Positions 1 through 7,709 are shown, numbered from the stretch's first letter. The stretch is DNA of 21,340 nt from Actinomycetota bacterium (GCA_947486505.1 CANKTT010000009.1:1-21340); one strand, 5' to 3'. Numbers and translations: made by a program. The notes: generated by a model not told the origin, from the sequence alone.

Positions 1-325
1 GAAGGAAGATTAGTTGCTCAAAAGTCTGGGAAAATCCCGCGAGCGCACTGGATAGGGAGACAATACTTAGGCCAATCCACAAGACGCTACGCTCGCCAAA
101 TTTATTGATCAACCAACCACTTGGGGCTGCACTGATAAAACGCATTAAAGCAAAGACACTAATGACTGAGCTAGCAGCAAACGCAGATACCTCAAAAGTT
201 TGAGCAAAGACCGGAATGATTGGTGCAACAATTCCAAATCCGAGTGCAACACAAAATGCCACAGCAGTTAAAACCGCAACTTCTCCAGGAAGATCTTTAA
301 AGTATCGATCGAGTAGTTTGCGCAT
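1..325 (-). CDS. MFS transporter, N-terminal part (truncated by window edge)
   Basis: The frame opens with an ATG at 325-323 and runs off the left edge, giving about 108 residues. The translation starts MRKLLDRYFKDLPGEVAVLT and is very hydrophobic. A first helix (VAFCVALGFGIVAPIIPVFA) is followed by a second amphipathic/hydrophobic segment and then the loop PSGWLINKFGERSVLW. This matches the helix 1 / helix 2 / helix 2-3 loop (G-x-L-x-D-R-x-G-R-like) layout of major facilitator superfamily carriers. The start lies only 2 nt after the stop of ilvA on the same strand (TAA-AT-ATG), so the two are probably co-transcribed and translationally coupled. The substrate cannot be told from this fragment. 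A drug or metabolite exporter is the usual default for this type. The family call is fairly secure; the function is not. Confidence 0.8.
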   Translation of the reverse strand, partial: MRKLLDRYFKDLPGEVAVLTAVAFCVALGFGIVAPIIPVFAQTFEVSAFAASSVISVFALMRFISAAPSGWLINKFGERSVLWIGLSIVSLSSALAGFSQTFEQLIFL

Positions 326-327
326 AT

Positions 328-1539
328 TTAGTAGTAAGTCACAATTTCAAAACCATTGGCAACGATTTGAGCCAAGATTTGCTCACGATGTTCAAAGCCA
401 CGGGTTTCAACTTCAACTTCAACATCGACTTCGCTAATTGCTAAAGCTGGATTCATTCGAGTGTGTGAGGTTTGAATAATGTTGGTTCCAAGTTCTGCCA
501 CACAAGCCAAAAGCTTGGCAAGTGATCCTGGTTGGTCGGATAATCTAACCTGCACCATCAAGAATCTGCCTGAAGTTGCAAGGCCGGTTCGTAATACTCG
601 GCTAAGTAGTAATGGATCAATGTTGCCACCTGATAGAGATGCAACAACTGGACCTTCAAAAGAATCTGGATCATCCAGGATGGCGGCGACTGCCGCAATA
701 CCACCAGCCTCAACCTGTAGCTTGCTGCGTTCCAAAGTTAGTAGCAGAGCGCGTGCCAGAGAGGCTTCACTAACAGTTCTAATCTCATCAACATGCTGTT
801 GAATGATGGCAAAAGGAACCTCGCCCGGTTTTCCAACTGCAATGCCGTCGGCCATAGTTGACATTTTTGACAGCATTTGCGGTGATCCGGCAGCAAGGGA
901 TGGTGGATAGGCAGCAGCCATTTCAGCTTGAACGCCGATAACTTTTATGTCGGGCCGCAAACTCTTTATTGCCAAAGCAGTACCAGCTAGCAAACCACCG
1001 CCACCGGTGCACACGACAACTGTTTTCACATCAGGATTTTGCGCCAGAATCTCTAGACCCATAGTGCCTTGCCCAGAAACAATGTGTTCGTGATCAAACG
1101 GGTGAATAAAGACCGCACCGGTTTCATTAGAGAACGCACTGGCAGCCATTAGAGCTTCGTCAATTGTTTTGCCATGAAAGATCACGTCGGCACCGTAGCC
1201 AAGTGTTGCTTGGTACTTAGGCAGCGTCGCACCCTCTGGCATGAAGATAGTTGCTTTGATTCCAAGAATCTGGGCGGCAAGTGCAACACCCTGCGCGTGA
1301 TTGCCAGCACTTGCGGCAACCACACCTTTATTGCGTTGCTCTGAAGTTAATCGAGCGATTCGGTTATACGCACCGCGAATTTTAAAGGACCCAGCGCGCT
1401 GTAGGTTCTCACACTTGAATGTGACGTCAACGCCGTACTTCTTTTCAATCCAGCCAACACTGATTGAGGGAGTCTTCTTGATTACGCCATCCAATAACTT
1501 GGCTGCGTCATTTATGTCTTCAAGCGATACTGGCTGCAC
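328..1539 (-). CDS. ilvA: Threonine ammonia-lyase (threonine dehydratase), ACT-domain form
   Basis: This PLP enzyme deaminates L-threonine to 2-oxobutanoate, the first step toward isoleucine; some members act catabolically or also on serine. The protein has 403 residues. The PLP-binding lysine is K53 in GSFKIRGA, SAGNHAQG is at 77-84, the phosphate-gripping glycine loop GGGG is at 179-182, and SGGN is near 306. A single C-terminal ACT domain spans about 325-403 (FLMVQVRLSDQPGSLAKLL), so this is the short, one-ACT type rather than the long two-ACT-like E. coli IlvA. The start is GTG: an in-frame stop lies 4 nt upstream and the next in-frame Met is residue 100. No Shine-Dalgarno sequence is seen, and a -10-like CAATAT sits just upstream, which suggests a leaderless message. 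The MFS gene follows after 2 nt. Whether it is biosynthetic or degradative cannot be decided from sequence. Confidence 0.93.
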   Translation of the reverse strand: MQPVSLEDINDAAKLLDGVIKKTPSISVGWIEKKYGVDVTFKCENLQRAGSFKIRGAYNRIARLTSEQRNKGVVAASAGNHAQGVALAAQILGIKATIFMPEGATLPKYQATLGYGADVIFHGKTIDEALMAASAFSNETGAVFIHPFDHEHIVSGQGTMGLEILAQNPDVKTVVVCTGGGGLLAGTALAIKSLRPDIKVIGVQAEMAAAYPPSLAAGSPQMLSKMSTMADGIAVGKPGEVPFAIIQQHVDEIRTVSEASLARALLLTLERSKLQVEAGGIAAVAAILDDPDSFEGPVVASLSGGNIDPLLLSRVLRTGLATSGRFLMVQVRLSDQPGSLAKLLACVAELGTNIIQTSHTRMNPALAISEVDVEVEVETRGFEHREQILAQIVANGFEIVTYY

Positions 1540-1545
1540 TGGTCA

Positions 1546-1551
1546 ATATTG
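1546..1551 (-). promoter_or_regulatory. Possible -10 element of a leaderless ilvA transcript
   Basis: Read on the minus strand the hexamer is CAATAT (A2 and T6 conserved), followed by six bases and then the GTG start of ilvA. This spacing puts transcription start at or next to the start codon. There is no purine-rich ribosome binding site in front of the gene, and leaderless mRNAs are common in actinobacteria. No clear -35 element was seen. Confidence 0.3.
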
Positions 1552-1685
1552 GCACGCCTTGGCTTAACAATCTAATTTCCAAGAAAAAGAAGTGACTCCA
1601 CCCGCCCTTAGAACGGAATAAGAAGTAGCTTCATGCACTGGTAAGTTAGGGCTGTTGAGACACGCGGTTAAGGAACTTTGAATAT

Positions 1686-2684
1686 ATGACTCTGGCAATT
1701 AAAGCATTAGGTTTAGCGAAAGCTTATGGCGATGTCATTGCACTCAATGGAATCGACATCGAAGTAGAACAAGGCACCGTACTTGGCTTACTTGGACCTA
1801 ATGGTTCCGGCAAGACCACCACAGTGAGAATCCTGGCAACATTGCTTCAGGCCGATAGTGGTTCGGCAAGTGTGGGTGGCTTCGATGTAGTGACTCAGCC
1901 TGATGAAGTTCGCAGTGTCATTGGACTAACCGGTCAGTATGCCGCAGTTGACGAATACCTCACCGGTCGCGAAAACCTAGAACTTTTTGGACGGCTATTT
2001 CACTTAAGCAAGTTCGATGCAGCCAAGCGTGCAACTGAACTTCTTGATCGATTTGATCTATCGGATGCCGCCGATCGTGGCATCAAAGGTTACTCCGGCG
2101 GTATGCGTCGACGTTTAGATCTAGCCGCCTCACTAATTGGACGGCCGAATGTTTTGTTTCTTGATGAACCAACAACGGGTCTGGATCCACGAAGCCGACA
2201 AGGCATGTGGTCAGTTATCGAAGACCTAATTGCCGAAGGCACAACAGTTCTTCTAACCACTCAGTATCTGGAAGAAGCTGATCAATTAGCGAATCGCATC
2301 GTTGTTCTAGATCATGGAAATGTTATTGCCAAAGGAACCTCCAACGAACTGAAATCCCAAGTGGGCGGTGACCGCATTGAGATTGTTGTTGAATCCGCAG
2401 GCGATGTAGCGAAAGCTGCTGCTTTGATTCAGGAATTCGGATCTTCACCGGCCACAACCGAAGAACTTATCAAGACCGTTCTACTTCCAGTAGCTGGTGG
2501 ATCAACTGCGATCGTAAACATTGTTCGAAAACTTGATGAAGGCAAAATTACTATTGCAGATATCGCACTTCGCAGACCAACACTTGATGACGTATTCCTA
2601 AGTCTTACTGGACACGCAACTGAAGATACCCAAGAAACTTCAGTGCCTGCCAAGGGACGTCGTGGACGAAAGGCGAGGAGCTAG
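1686..2684 (+). CDS. ABC transporter ATP-binding protein, DrrA type
   Basis: This is the 332-residue ATPase subunit of a drug/lipid-type ABC exporter acting at the inner face of the membrane. Walker A is GPNGSGKTT (37-45), the Q-loop glutamine is Q84, the signature YSGGM is at 136-140, Walker B is VLFLDEP (156-162), and a DUF4162-like C-terminal region follows from about 225. The H-loop position carries Gln (TTQYLEEADQ, Q193) instead of the usual His; I recall this as typical of the daunorubicin-resistance DrrA subfamily. The start ATG has AGGA at 1671-1674, about 11 nt upstream. The permease gene begins 2 nt after the stop, so the two form an operon divergent from ilvA. Similarity to DrrA suggests drug or glycolipid export, but the real substrate is unknown. 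Confidence 0.93.
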   Translation: MTLAIKALGLAKAYGDVIALNGIDIEVEQGTVLGLLGPNGSGKTTTVRILATLLQADSGSASVGGFDVVTQPDEVRSVIGLTGQYAAVDEYLTGRENLELFGRLFHLSKFDAAKRATELLDRFDLSDAADRGIKGYSGGMRRRLDLAASLIGRPNVLFLDEPTTGLDPRSRQGMWSVIEDLIAEGTTVLLTTQYLEEADQLANRIVVLDHGNVIAKGTSNELKSQVGGDRIEIVVESAGDVAKAAALIQEFGSSPATTEELIKTVLLPVAGGSTAIVNIVRKLDEGKITIADIALRRPTLDDVFLSLTGHATEDTQETSVPAKGRRGRKARS

Positions 2685-2686
2685 TT

Positions 2687-3535
2687 ATGAGTACTTTGAC
2701 AACACAATCGGTTAAGGAGTCGACAGCTCCGCGCCCGCGCCTAGGTTGGTTGATTACGGATAGCATCGCAGTTTCGCGTCGACACTTGTTAAAAATCACA
2801 CGAGTTCCCGAATCATTGTTCTTTGCATTGATTCAGCCCGTCATGTTCGTGCTGCTATTCGCATTTGTATTCGGTGGCGCAATCGACGTTGGTCCAGGTG
2901 GAGCACAGGCTTACCGCGAATATTTGATTCCTGGAATCTTGGCCCAGACCGTTATGTTTGCAGTTGCTGGAATCACAGTTGGTATTACCGAAGACGCCAG
3001 CAAGGGAATCATGGACCGATTTCGATCCCTTCCTATGCGACCAGGTGCGGTCTTAACTGGCCACACTTTGGCTTCATTGCTGCAAAATATTTTGGTGATC
3101 ATGATTCTTTCGATCACTGGATTAGCAGTTGGCTGGAGAATTCACAACGGGTTCTCGGATGCAGCGCTGGCATACTTCATGTTTGCAACTTTTGCTTATG
3201 CAATAACTTGGGTTGGCGCTTGGATTGGTTTACACATGCCTAACTCTGAAGTTGCCGGCACCGCAGGCTTGGCCTGGATTTTCCCATTCACATTTGCATC
3301 TAATATCTTTACGCCGGTCGCCACGATGCCGGGTTGGTTGCAGCCATTCGTTTTGTGGAATCCAGTGTCTTGTTTAGCCCTTGCAGCGCGCCAGTTGTTT
3401 GGAAACCCGACTCCATTATTGGGAGATTCGTTCCCAGAGCGCTACCCAGTAGAACTTTCTTTTGCATACTCGTTTTTGTTGTTAGCAATTTTCGCGCCAC
3501 TTGCTGTGCGTGCGTTTAAAACTCGCAACAAGTAG
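2687..3535 (+). CDS. ABC-2 type transporter permease, DrrB type
   Basis: This is the 282-residue membrane partner of the preceding ATPase. A cytoplasmic N-terminus of about 40 residues is followed by roughly six hydrophobic segments (about 44-63, 83-101, 129-150, 160-182, 190-210, 258-275). The ABC-2 hallmark loop KGIMDRFRSLPMRPGAVLTGH lies at 106-126. The ATG is 2 nt after the ATPase stop. No separate ribosome binding site is obvious beyond GGCGAGGAG inside the end of the upstream gene, so coupling is expected. It probably forms a dimeric pore with two ATPase subunits. Its stop is only 2 nt from the convergent greA stop, leaving no room for a conventional terminator. Confidence 0.92.
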   Translation: MSTLTTQSVKESTAPRPRLGWLITDSIAVSRRHLLKITRVPESLFFALIQPVMFVLLFAFVFGGAIDVGPGGAQAYREYLIPGILAQTVMFAVAGITVGITEDASKGIMDRFRSLPMRPGAVLTGHTLASLLQNILVIMILSITGLAVGWRIHNGFSDAALAYFMFATFAYAITWVGAWIGLHMPNSEVAGTAGLAWIFPFTFASNIFTPVATMPGWLQPFVLWNPVSCLALAARQLFGNPTPLLGDSFPERYPVELSFAYSFLLLAIFAPLAVRAFKTRNK

Positions 3536-3537
3536 AA

Positions 3538-4020
3538 CTAAGGAACGTAAAGTTCTGCCGCGACGATAACAATGCGAAGCGTTTTTCCTGACGGTGTTTC
3601 GTAAGAGATTTCCGCGCCAACTTCTTGATTCAGTACGGCTGCACCCATTGGGCTGGTAGGCGAGTAAACATCAATGGATGTGTGAGCAGCTTCTTCACGA
3701 GATCCGAGCAGAAAAGTTTCGGTGTCATCCAAGTCTGGGAAGTTAACAGTTACCACCATGCCTTGGGAAACTACGCCTTCTTCAATTTCGGGAGTTCCGA
3801 TTTGGGCGGCCTCAAGCATTTTGGTTAGCTGGCGAACCCGGCCTTCATTTTTGCCTTGTTCTTCGCGCGCTGCGTGGTAGCCACCGTTTTCCTTTAAGTC
3901 GCCTTCTTCGCGAGCGGCAGTGATACGTGCCTTAATCTCTTCGCGAAATTCGCCACTGCGATGCTCAAGCTCAGCCTTGAGCCGATCGTATGCCTCTTGC
4001 GTCAACCAAACTTCGTTCAT
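3538..4020 (-). CDS. greA: Transcription elongation factor GreA
   Basis: GreA enters the secondary channel of RNA polymerase and stimulates cleavage of backtracked transcripts. The 160-residue length is normal. The N-terminal coiled coil (about 8-75) holds the catalytic acidic tip D41/E44 in EEGDLKENGGYHAAREEQ. The usual ENAEYHAA is ENGGYHAA here, but the acidic pair is intact. The C-terminal FKBP-like domain (about 80-160) includes SPTSPMGAAVLNQEVG. The gene sits between the ABC permease (convergent, 2 nt) and a DUF4307 gene (same strand, 20 nt upstream). No Shine-Dalgarno sequence precedes the ATG; a TAATCT -10-like box lies seven bases before it. The greA - DUF4307 - mca order is the one known from mycobacteria (Rv1080c-Rv1082). 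Confidence 0.97.
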   Translation of the reverse strand: MNEVWLTQEAYDRLKAELEHRSGEFREEIKARITAAREEGDLKENGGYHAAREEQGKNEGRVRQLTKMLEAAQIGTPEIEEGVVSQGMVVTVNFPDLDDTETFLLGSREEAAHTSIDVYSPTSPMGAAVLNQEVGAEISYETPSGKTLRIVIVAAELYVP

Positions 4021-4027
4021 TCGATAG

Positions 4028-4033
4028 AGATTA
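4028..4033 (-). promoter_or_regulatory. -10 box for a leaderless greA transcript
   Basis: On the minus strand the sequence reads TAATCT, then seven bases (CTATCGA), then the greA ATG. The hexamer fits the TAnnnT consensus and the spacing would start transcription at the start codon. No ribosome binding site is present, so greA probably has its own leaderless promoter inside the 20-nt gap downstream of the DUF4307 gene. This is inference from motif and spacing only. Confidence 0.4.
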
Positions 4034-4040
4034 CGCGTAT

Positions 4041-4520
4041 TTAGCTAGTTGGTGCGACTCCAGGCGCTACCTGGTCTGGAATCTTCACTCCTGGTGGGAA
4101 ATTTGCTGGGGGAACCCGCATGTTTTGGGAGTTTGAGCAGCCCAATACTTCTGCCAATACTGCCTGGCCATTGGTTGTTAATGGATAGGTAATTTGCTCG
4201 TAATCACTGCCACCAGCGACCGTGACGACGGCGTATCCGACATCGGTTCGGGAAATATCCTGGGCCCGAACAACACAGTAAGTAGTTAGTTCCGGACCAC
4301 GCGCCAGTTCCCAAGTCACACTTACTTGCGTTGGTGAAACTACCTCAAAAGTTAGTAACTGGGCACTAACACTTGGATTCTGTTGACGAAACGTTGCGTA
4401 AGCCAAACTGCCAGACACAACACCGGCAATCAGTATCCCAATTAGCACTGGGACCACGCGTCTGCGTCGCACACCGTACCGAAGTCGGATGTGCTCTGGA
4501 AGATTTTCATTGTTTGGCAT
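4041..4520 (-). CDS. DUF4307 family membrane protein (Rv1081c-like)
   Basis: This is a 159-residue protein of unknown function. A short, Arg-rich cytoplasmic N-terminus (IRLRYGVRRRR) precedes one transmembrane helix at about 22-43, then an extracytoplasmic domain of about 110 residues with a beta-strand pattern (FEVVSPTQVSVTWELARG...). The RYG tract before the helix is typical of DUF4307 proteins. C82 and C128 in the outer domain could form a disulphide. The start ATG has a very strong ribosome binding site, GGAGGGA on the minus strand at 4522-4528. It is co-directional with greA and divergent from mca, matching the mycobacterial greA-Rv1081c-mca block. Conserved linkage to mca hints at an envelope or thiol-related role, but nothing in the sequence proves one. 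Confidence 0.85.
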   Translation of the reverse strand: MPNNENLPEHIRLRYGVRRRRVVPVLIGILIAGVVSGSLAYATFRQQNPSVSAQLLTFEVVSPTQVSVTWELARGPELTTYCVVRAQDISRTDVGYAVVTVAGGSDYEQITYPLTTNGQAVLAEVLGCSNSQNMRVPPANFPPGVKIPDQVAPGVAPTS

Positions 4521-4567
4521 ACTCCCTCCAGAATACGTCCTTTAACTAGATGGTGGAGAATAGAGGC

Positions 4568-5479
4568 ATGGCGCAAACAAAGCTCACTGAATCTGATGTG
4601 GAAATGTATTTGCCCACTAACGGTGAACCACTTCGATTGCTCGCGGTACATGCCCACCCTGATGATGAATCCAGCAAAGGATCAGCTTCCACCGCGAAGT
4701 ACGTGAGCGAAGGTGTGCAAATCATGGTTGTAAGTTGCACAGGTGGGGAACGTGGCGACATTTTGAATCCAGGGTTTGAACTTGGCGAGCGATCGATTTC
4801 GGATGTCCGCAAATTAGAGATGCAACGCGCAGCTGAAATTCTTGGTGTCTCACATCGCTGGCTTGGATTTGAAGATTCTGGTTGGCCCAATGGTGATCCG
4901 AAACCTCCGCTACCTAAAGGTTGCTTTGCTGACCTGCCACTAGAAACTGTCAGCGCACCGCTTGTCGAGATTGTTCGTGAGTTCAAGCCGCATGTGATTA
5001 CTACTTATGACGAAAATGGCGGCTATCCGCATCCAGATCACATTAGAACTCATGAAGTGTCGATGTATGCCTGGGAAAAAGCTGCAGATCCGAATTTTGA
5101 AACCAATCAAGAACCATGGGTTGCTGCAAAACTTTATTACCACCATGGCTTTTCAAAGTCTCGCGTACAGGCAATGCACGATGCATGCCAAGATTTAGGC
5201 ATTGATTCCCCATACCAGGAATGGCTTGATGAATGGGAAGACGAAGATTTAGTAACTAACCGCGTTACTGCTCGAATTGACTGTGCAAACTGGTTCCCAA
5301 TTCGGGAAGCAGCTTTGAAGGCCCATGAAACTCAAATTGATCCAAGTGGTAGTTGGTTTGCAATTCCGAGTGACAAACTTGCCGAAATCTGGCCCACTGA
5401 AGACTATGAACTTGCTATTTCACGAATTGGTGAAATTGTTGAAGAGACAGACTTGTTTGAAGGACTTAGGGGAGCATAG
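4568..5479 (+). CDS. mca: Mycothiol S-conjugate amidase Mca
   Basis: Mca cleaves mycothiol S-conjugates of electrophiles into a mercapturic acid and glucosaminyl-inositol, a step in thiol-based detoxification. It is a zinc-dependent LmbE/PIG-L-fold hydrolase. Numbered from ATG 4568 (303 residues), the motif AHPDDESSK gives zinc ligands H30 and D33, with D32 as probable general base; PHPDH at 154-158 gives H155 and zinc ligand H158. K37, seven residues after H30, is the lysine that distinguishes Mca from MshB, which has serine there. CTGGERGDILNP is at 57-68. ATG 4568 was chosen because GGAG at 4555-4558 sits 9 nt upstream; an in-frame ATG at 4550 would add six residues. The next gene starts directly after the stop. 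Presence of Mca implies mycothiol as the low-molecular-weight thiol. Confidence 0.95.
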   Translation: MAQTKLTESDVEMYLPTNGEPLRLLAVHAHPDDESSKGSASTAKYVSEGVQIMVVSCTGGERGDILNPGFELGERSISDVRKLEMQRAAEILGVSHRWLGFEDSGWPNGDPKPPLPKGCFADLPLETVSAPLVEIVREFKPHVITTYDENGGYPHPDHIRTHEVSMYAWEKAADPNFETNQEPWVAAKLYYHHGFSKSRVQAMHDACQDLGIDSPYQEWLDEWEDEDLVTNRVTARIDCANWFPIREAALKAHETQIDPSGSWFAIPSDKLAEIWPTEDYELAISRIGEIVEETDLFEGLRGA

Positions 5480-5683
5480 ATGTTTAGATTCATTACTTCA
5501 GTTGCTGGGAATTCGCCAGAGCCGTTTCCTTCATCAACAGAATTTGATGCCTCAAAAGTGAATCCTGGTCCTTTGGGTGGGATTGTGTTTCTGCTTTTAA
5601 CAATTGCGGTTGTTATTTTGTTATTTAGTTTTAATCGACATATAAAGCGAGTGAATTTCGAGCAGGACGATTCCGAACAGTAA
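5480..5683 (+). CDS. Small single-helix membrane protein (Rv1083-like)
   Basis: This 67-residue protein starts immediately after the mca stop (TAG-ATG) and has GGGGAG about 7 nt upstream inside the end of mca. Residues 1-33 are polar and Pro/Ser-rich, a single transmembrane helix follows at about 34-51 (GIVFLLLTIAVVILLFSF), and the tail is basic then acidic (NRHIKRVNFEQDDSEQ). The charge pattern places the C-terminus inside. Size, topology and position directly after mca match mycobacterial Rv1083. The function is unknown. Conserved linkage suggests it works with Mca at the membrane or simply shares its transcript. It is probably co-transcribed with the SURF1-like gene 6 nt downstream. Confidence 0.82.
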   Translation: MFRFITSVAGNSPEPFPSSTEFDASKVNPGPLGGIVFLLLTIAVVILLFSFNRHIKRVNFEQDDSEQ

Positions 5684-5689
5684 GCCCCT

Positions 5690-6466
5690 ATGAATCGGTA
5701 CTTAACTCTTCGCCTATTGGTGATACATTTTCTCGGCGCTCTCTCTGTCATTGCCTGTCTAGCATTGGCTCATTGGCAGTGGGATAGAGCGCAGGCCTAT
5801 GTTCCACCCCAAAGCGCAACAACGCTTTCATTTGAAGAGCTGAGTCCCTTACGGGATTACCTTCCAGCTTCTTCAGTTGGAATTCCAACTTCGGTAACGG
5901 GAACTTGGCAGCCAACCGAACGAATTTTGATGCCAGAGCGAATCATTGATGGTAAGTCAATGGTCAATCCCGATCCAGAAATGGAAGTCATAGCTGAGTT
6001 TGTCCCTCCAGTTGGCTTTTGGGTTGTTGACATCATGGAACTTGCAGATGAATCTAGCTTGGGAGTCGTGCGGGGGTTTACTGAAACTCCAGATCAAATT
6101 GAATTAGCAACTGGCAAGGCGACAGTTAGCGGAGTTATGCAACCTAGTGAAGATTTGCCAGGCCTCAAATTGGTAAATGGAATTGAACCACTGACTACAA
6201 ATTTAATTGTGGAGAATTCCAGAACCATTGCGCACGATGGCTACCTGGTTGCCACTTCAAAATCTGAATCGCTCTTACCAGTCAGCCCAATTTTTACCGA
6301 ACCAATAGTCAAAGGCTTGAACTGGCGAAATGTTGCTTACACATTTAACTGGGTTTTCTTTGCTGGGATAGTGGCGATGATGTGGGTAAGAGTGGCGCGT
6401 GATGAGCTGGAATTCGCAGAAATCGCAAAAAGTAATGCAGACTTAGGGCATGACAATGAATCGTGA
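5690..6466 (+). CDS. SURF1-like cytochrome oxidase assembly protein
   Basis: SURF1 proteins help assemble haem-copper cytochrome c oxidase, probably at the haem a insertion step. The 258-residue protein has the family topology: an N-terminal helix at about 8-28 followed by HWQWDRAQAY, a large outer domain (about 38-205), and a C-terminal helix at about 214-234 preceded by NWRNVAYTFNW, the family's N-x-x-Y-x-x-x-W tail. GTWQPTER (about 70-77) and VVRGFTETP (about 124-132) correspond to the conserved G-x-(Y/W) and V-x-RGW-x-P blocks. The match is diverged but recognisable. The gene starts 6 nt after the small membrane protein and ends inside the next gene. It implies an aa3-type oxidase encoded elsewhere. 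The family call is good; the exact role is by analogy. Confidence 0.82.
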   Translation: MNRYLTLRLLVIHFLGALSVIACLALAHWQWDRAQAYVPPQSATTLSFEELSPLRDYLPASSVGIPTSVTGTWQPTERILMPERIIDGKSMVNPDPEMEVIAEFVPPVGFWVVDIMELADESSLGVVRGFTETPDQIELATGKATVSGVMQPSEDLPGLKLVNGIEPLTTNLIVENSRTIAHDGYLVATSKSESLLPVSPIFTEPIVKGLNWRNVAYTFNWVFFAGIVAMMWVRVARDELEFAEIAKSNADLGHDNES

Positions 6467-6770
6467 AGATTTTGCAAAGCAATGGCTGTTCTATCGCATC
6501 ATGGCGGTAGTAGTTGGCTCGGTACTTTTGGTTTTGACGGCATTCTTGATTTCTGTTCGAGTGCTAGAGAATCCAGAACCAGAGTTTTATGCTGCCGCAT
6601 GGACCGCACATGGGTATTTATTCCCCGTTTATGTTGTTGCAACTTTCATGCTTTCTACAAAGTTAAAGTGGTCGTTTGGAAAAACCATTCTGATCATGTT
6701 AGCTGGCACAATTCCGTTAATGTCATTCTTAACCGAGCGCCAAGTTGCTAAGGAATTTTCTGCGATCTAG
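6456..6770 (+). CDS. DUF3817 family integral membrane protein
   Basis: This is a 104-residue membrane protein of unknown function with three predicted helices (about 14-36, 47-66, 73-92). It has the features of DUF3817: FYRIMAVVVGSVLL at the first helix, AHGYLFPVYVVATFML with an intramembrane His-Gly in the second, and LAGTIPLMSFLTERQV at the end. The start at 6456 is preferred over ATG 6450 because AGGG at 6445-6448 lies 7 nt before it and only 1 nt before the other. It overlaps the end of the SURF1-like gene by 11 nt, so translation is coupled. DUF3817 genes often sit near respiratory genes in actinobacteria (recalled, not checked). It ends 6 nt from the convergent transporter gene. Confidence 0.83.
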   Translation: MNREDFAKQWLFYRIMAVVVGSVLLVLTAFLISVRVLENPEPEFYAAAWTAHGYLFPVYVVATFMLSTKLKWSFGKTILIMLAGTIPLMSFLTERQVAKEFSAI

Positions 6771-6776
6771 TTCGGG

Positions 6777-7709
6777 CTAGCGCCAGCGATATTGGCCTTC
6801 AGTTTGATCTGCCCAAGAACGCTCATCTTCTAGCGGTTCAACGTGAGTTGTAACTATTGTGTTGGGAAGTTCCGCAATGATGTCTGCTTCTAACTCTTCA
6901 GAAAGATCGTGACCTTTTTGAATCGTCCAAGCGCCAGGAACCAACACATGCATGGAAATAAAGCGTTGACGCCCAGCTTCCCGCGTTTGTAGTTCGTGAA
7001 ACTTAACTTCATCACTTTCATACTTAGTTAAGACCTTGACAATCTTTAAGTGATCTTCATCTGATAAGGCTTTATCCATCAAGCCAGCTGTGCTGGTGCG
7101 AAGCAAGTTGATGCCGGTAACAATGATGTTTAGTCCGACAGCTAACGCAACAATTCCGTCGAGTCGATTCCACCCAGTCACAACGACGAGTCCAACACCA
7201 ACGATGACTCCAACCGAAGTCCAAACGTCAGTCATTAAGTGCTTGCCATCTGCGACCAAAACTGGTGATCGATGAAGTTTGCCAGCGCGTAACAGAATCA
7301 ATGCTGTCCCGCCATTAATAATTGCCGCCACTGTTGAGATTGTTAATCCCCAGCCAATTTGTTCAAGGTCGCGAGGTGTGATTATTCTTTCGATTGCCGT
7401 GTAAACAATTATTAGCGCAGCTAGAAGGATCATGAAGCCTTCAATTGATGCAGAAAAGTATTCTGCCTTGCCACGACCGAAGTGATGCATTTCATCGGCT
7501 GGTTTCATGGCGGTGCGAAGAGCTAATAGTGCAACAACTGCCGCAACAATGTTCACGGTGGATTCAAGTGCATCTGAGAGCAACCCAACCGAGCCAGTTG
7601 CCCACCAGGCAGCCATCTTCATTCCGAACACCACAACGCTTACGATGATCGACAGCCAGGCAAATTTAGCCAAATTGATTTGCGAATTAGTGGGCTGGGA
7701 ACTACTCAT
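6777..7709 (-). CDS. Cation diffusion facilitator (CDF) metal efflux transporter
   Basis: This 310-residue protein should export divalent metal (zinc, iron, manganese or cobalt type) using the proton gradient. Six helices (about 16-108 and 118-205) are followed by a cytoplasmic ferredoxin-like domain from about 215 (DEDHLKIVKVLTKY...) whose histidines (for example H238, H254) may bind metal. Helix 2 carries SDALESTVN (45-53) and helix 5 HLMTD (157-161). By alignment in my head to E. coli FieF, the transport site is E49, N53, H157 and D161 rather than four aspartates. The loop DEMHHFGRGKAE (72-83) is the usual interhelix 2-3 motif. No clear ribosome binding site precedes the ATG. An MMPL gene lies 46 nt upstream on the same strand. 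The metal cannot be named with confidence. Confidence 0.93.
   Translation of the reverse strand: MSSSQPTNSQINLAKFAWLSIIVSVVVFGMKMAAWWATGSVGLLSDALESTVNIVAAVVALLALRTAMKPADEMHHFGRGKAEYFSASIEGFMILLAALIIVYTAIERIITPRDLEQIGWGLTISTVAAIINGGTALILLRAGKLHRSPVLVADGKHLMTDVWTSVGVIVGVGLVVVTGWNRLDGIVALAVGLNIIVTGINLLRTSTAGLMDKALSDEDHLKIVKVLTKYESDEVKFHELQTREAGRQRFISMHVLVPGAWTIQKGHDLSEELEADIIAELPNTIVTTHVEPLEDERSWADQTEGQYRWR

Noticed and set aside
1686..2684. Missing H-loop histidine as a sign of an inactive ATPase
   Set aside because: Gln at this place (TTQYLEEADQ) is, to my knowledge, standard for DrrA-type ATPases; all other motifs are intact.
3533..3540. A terminator between the ABC permease and greA
   Set aside because: Only 2 nt separate the stops and no hairpin is visible across them. 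The same holds for the convergent pairs ending at 6770/6777 and 18380/18388.
4550..4567. mca starting at ATG 4550
   Set aside because: No Shine-Dalgarno precedes it, whereas GGAG lies 9 nt before ATG 4568; kept only as an alternative start.
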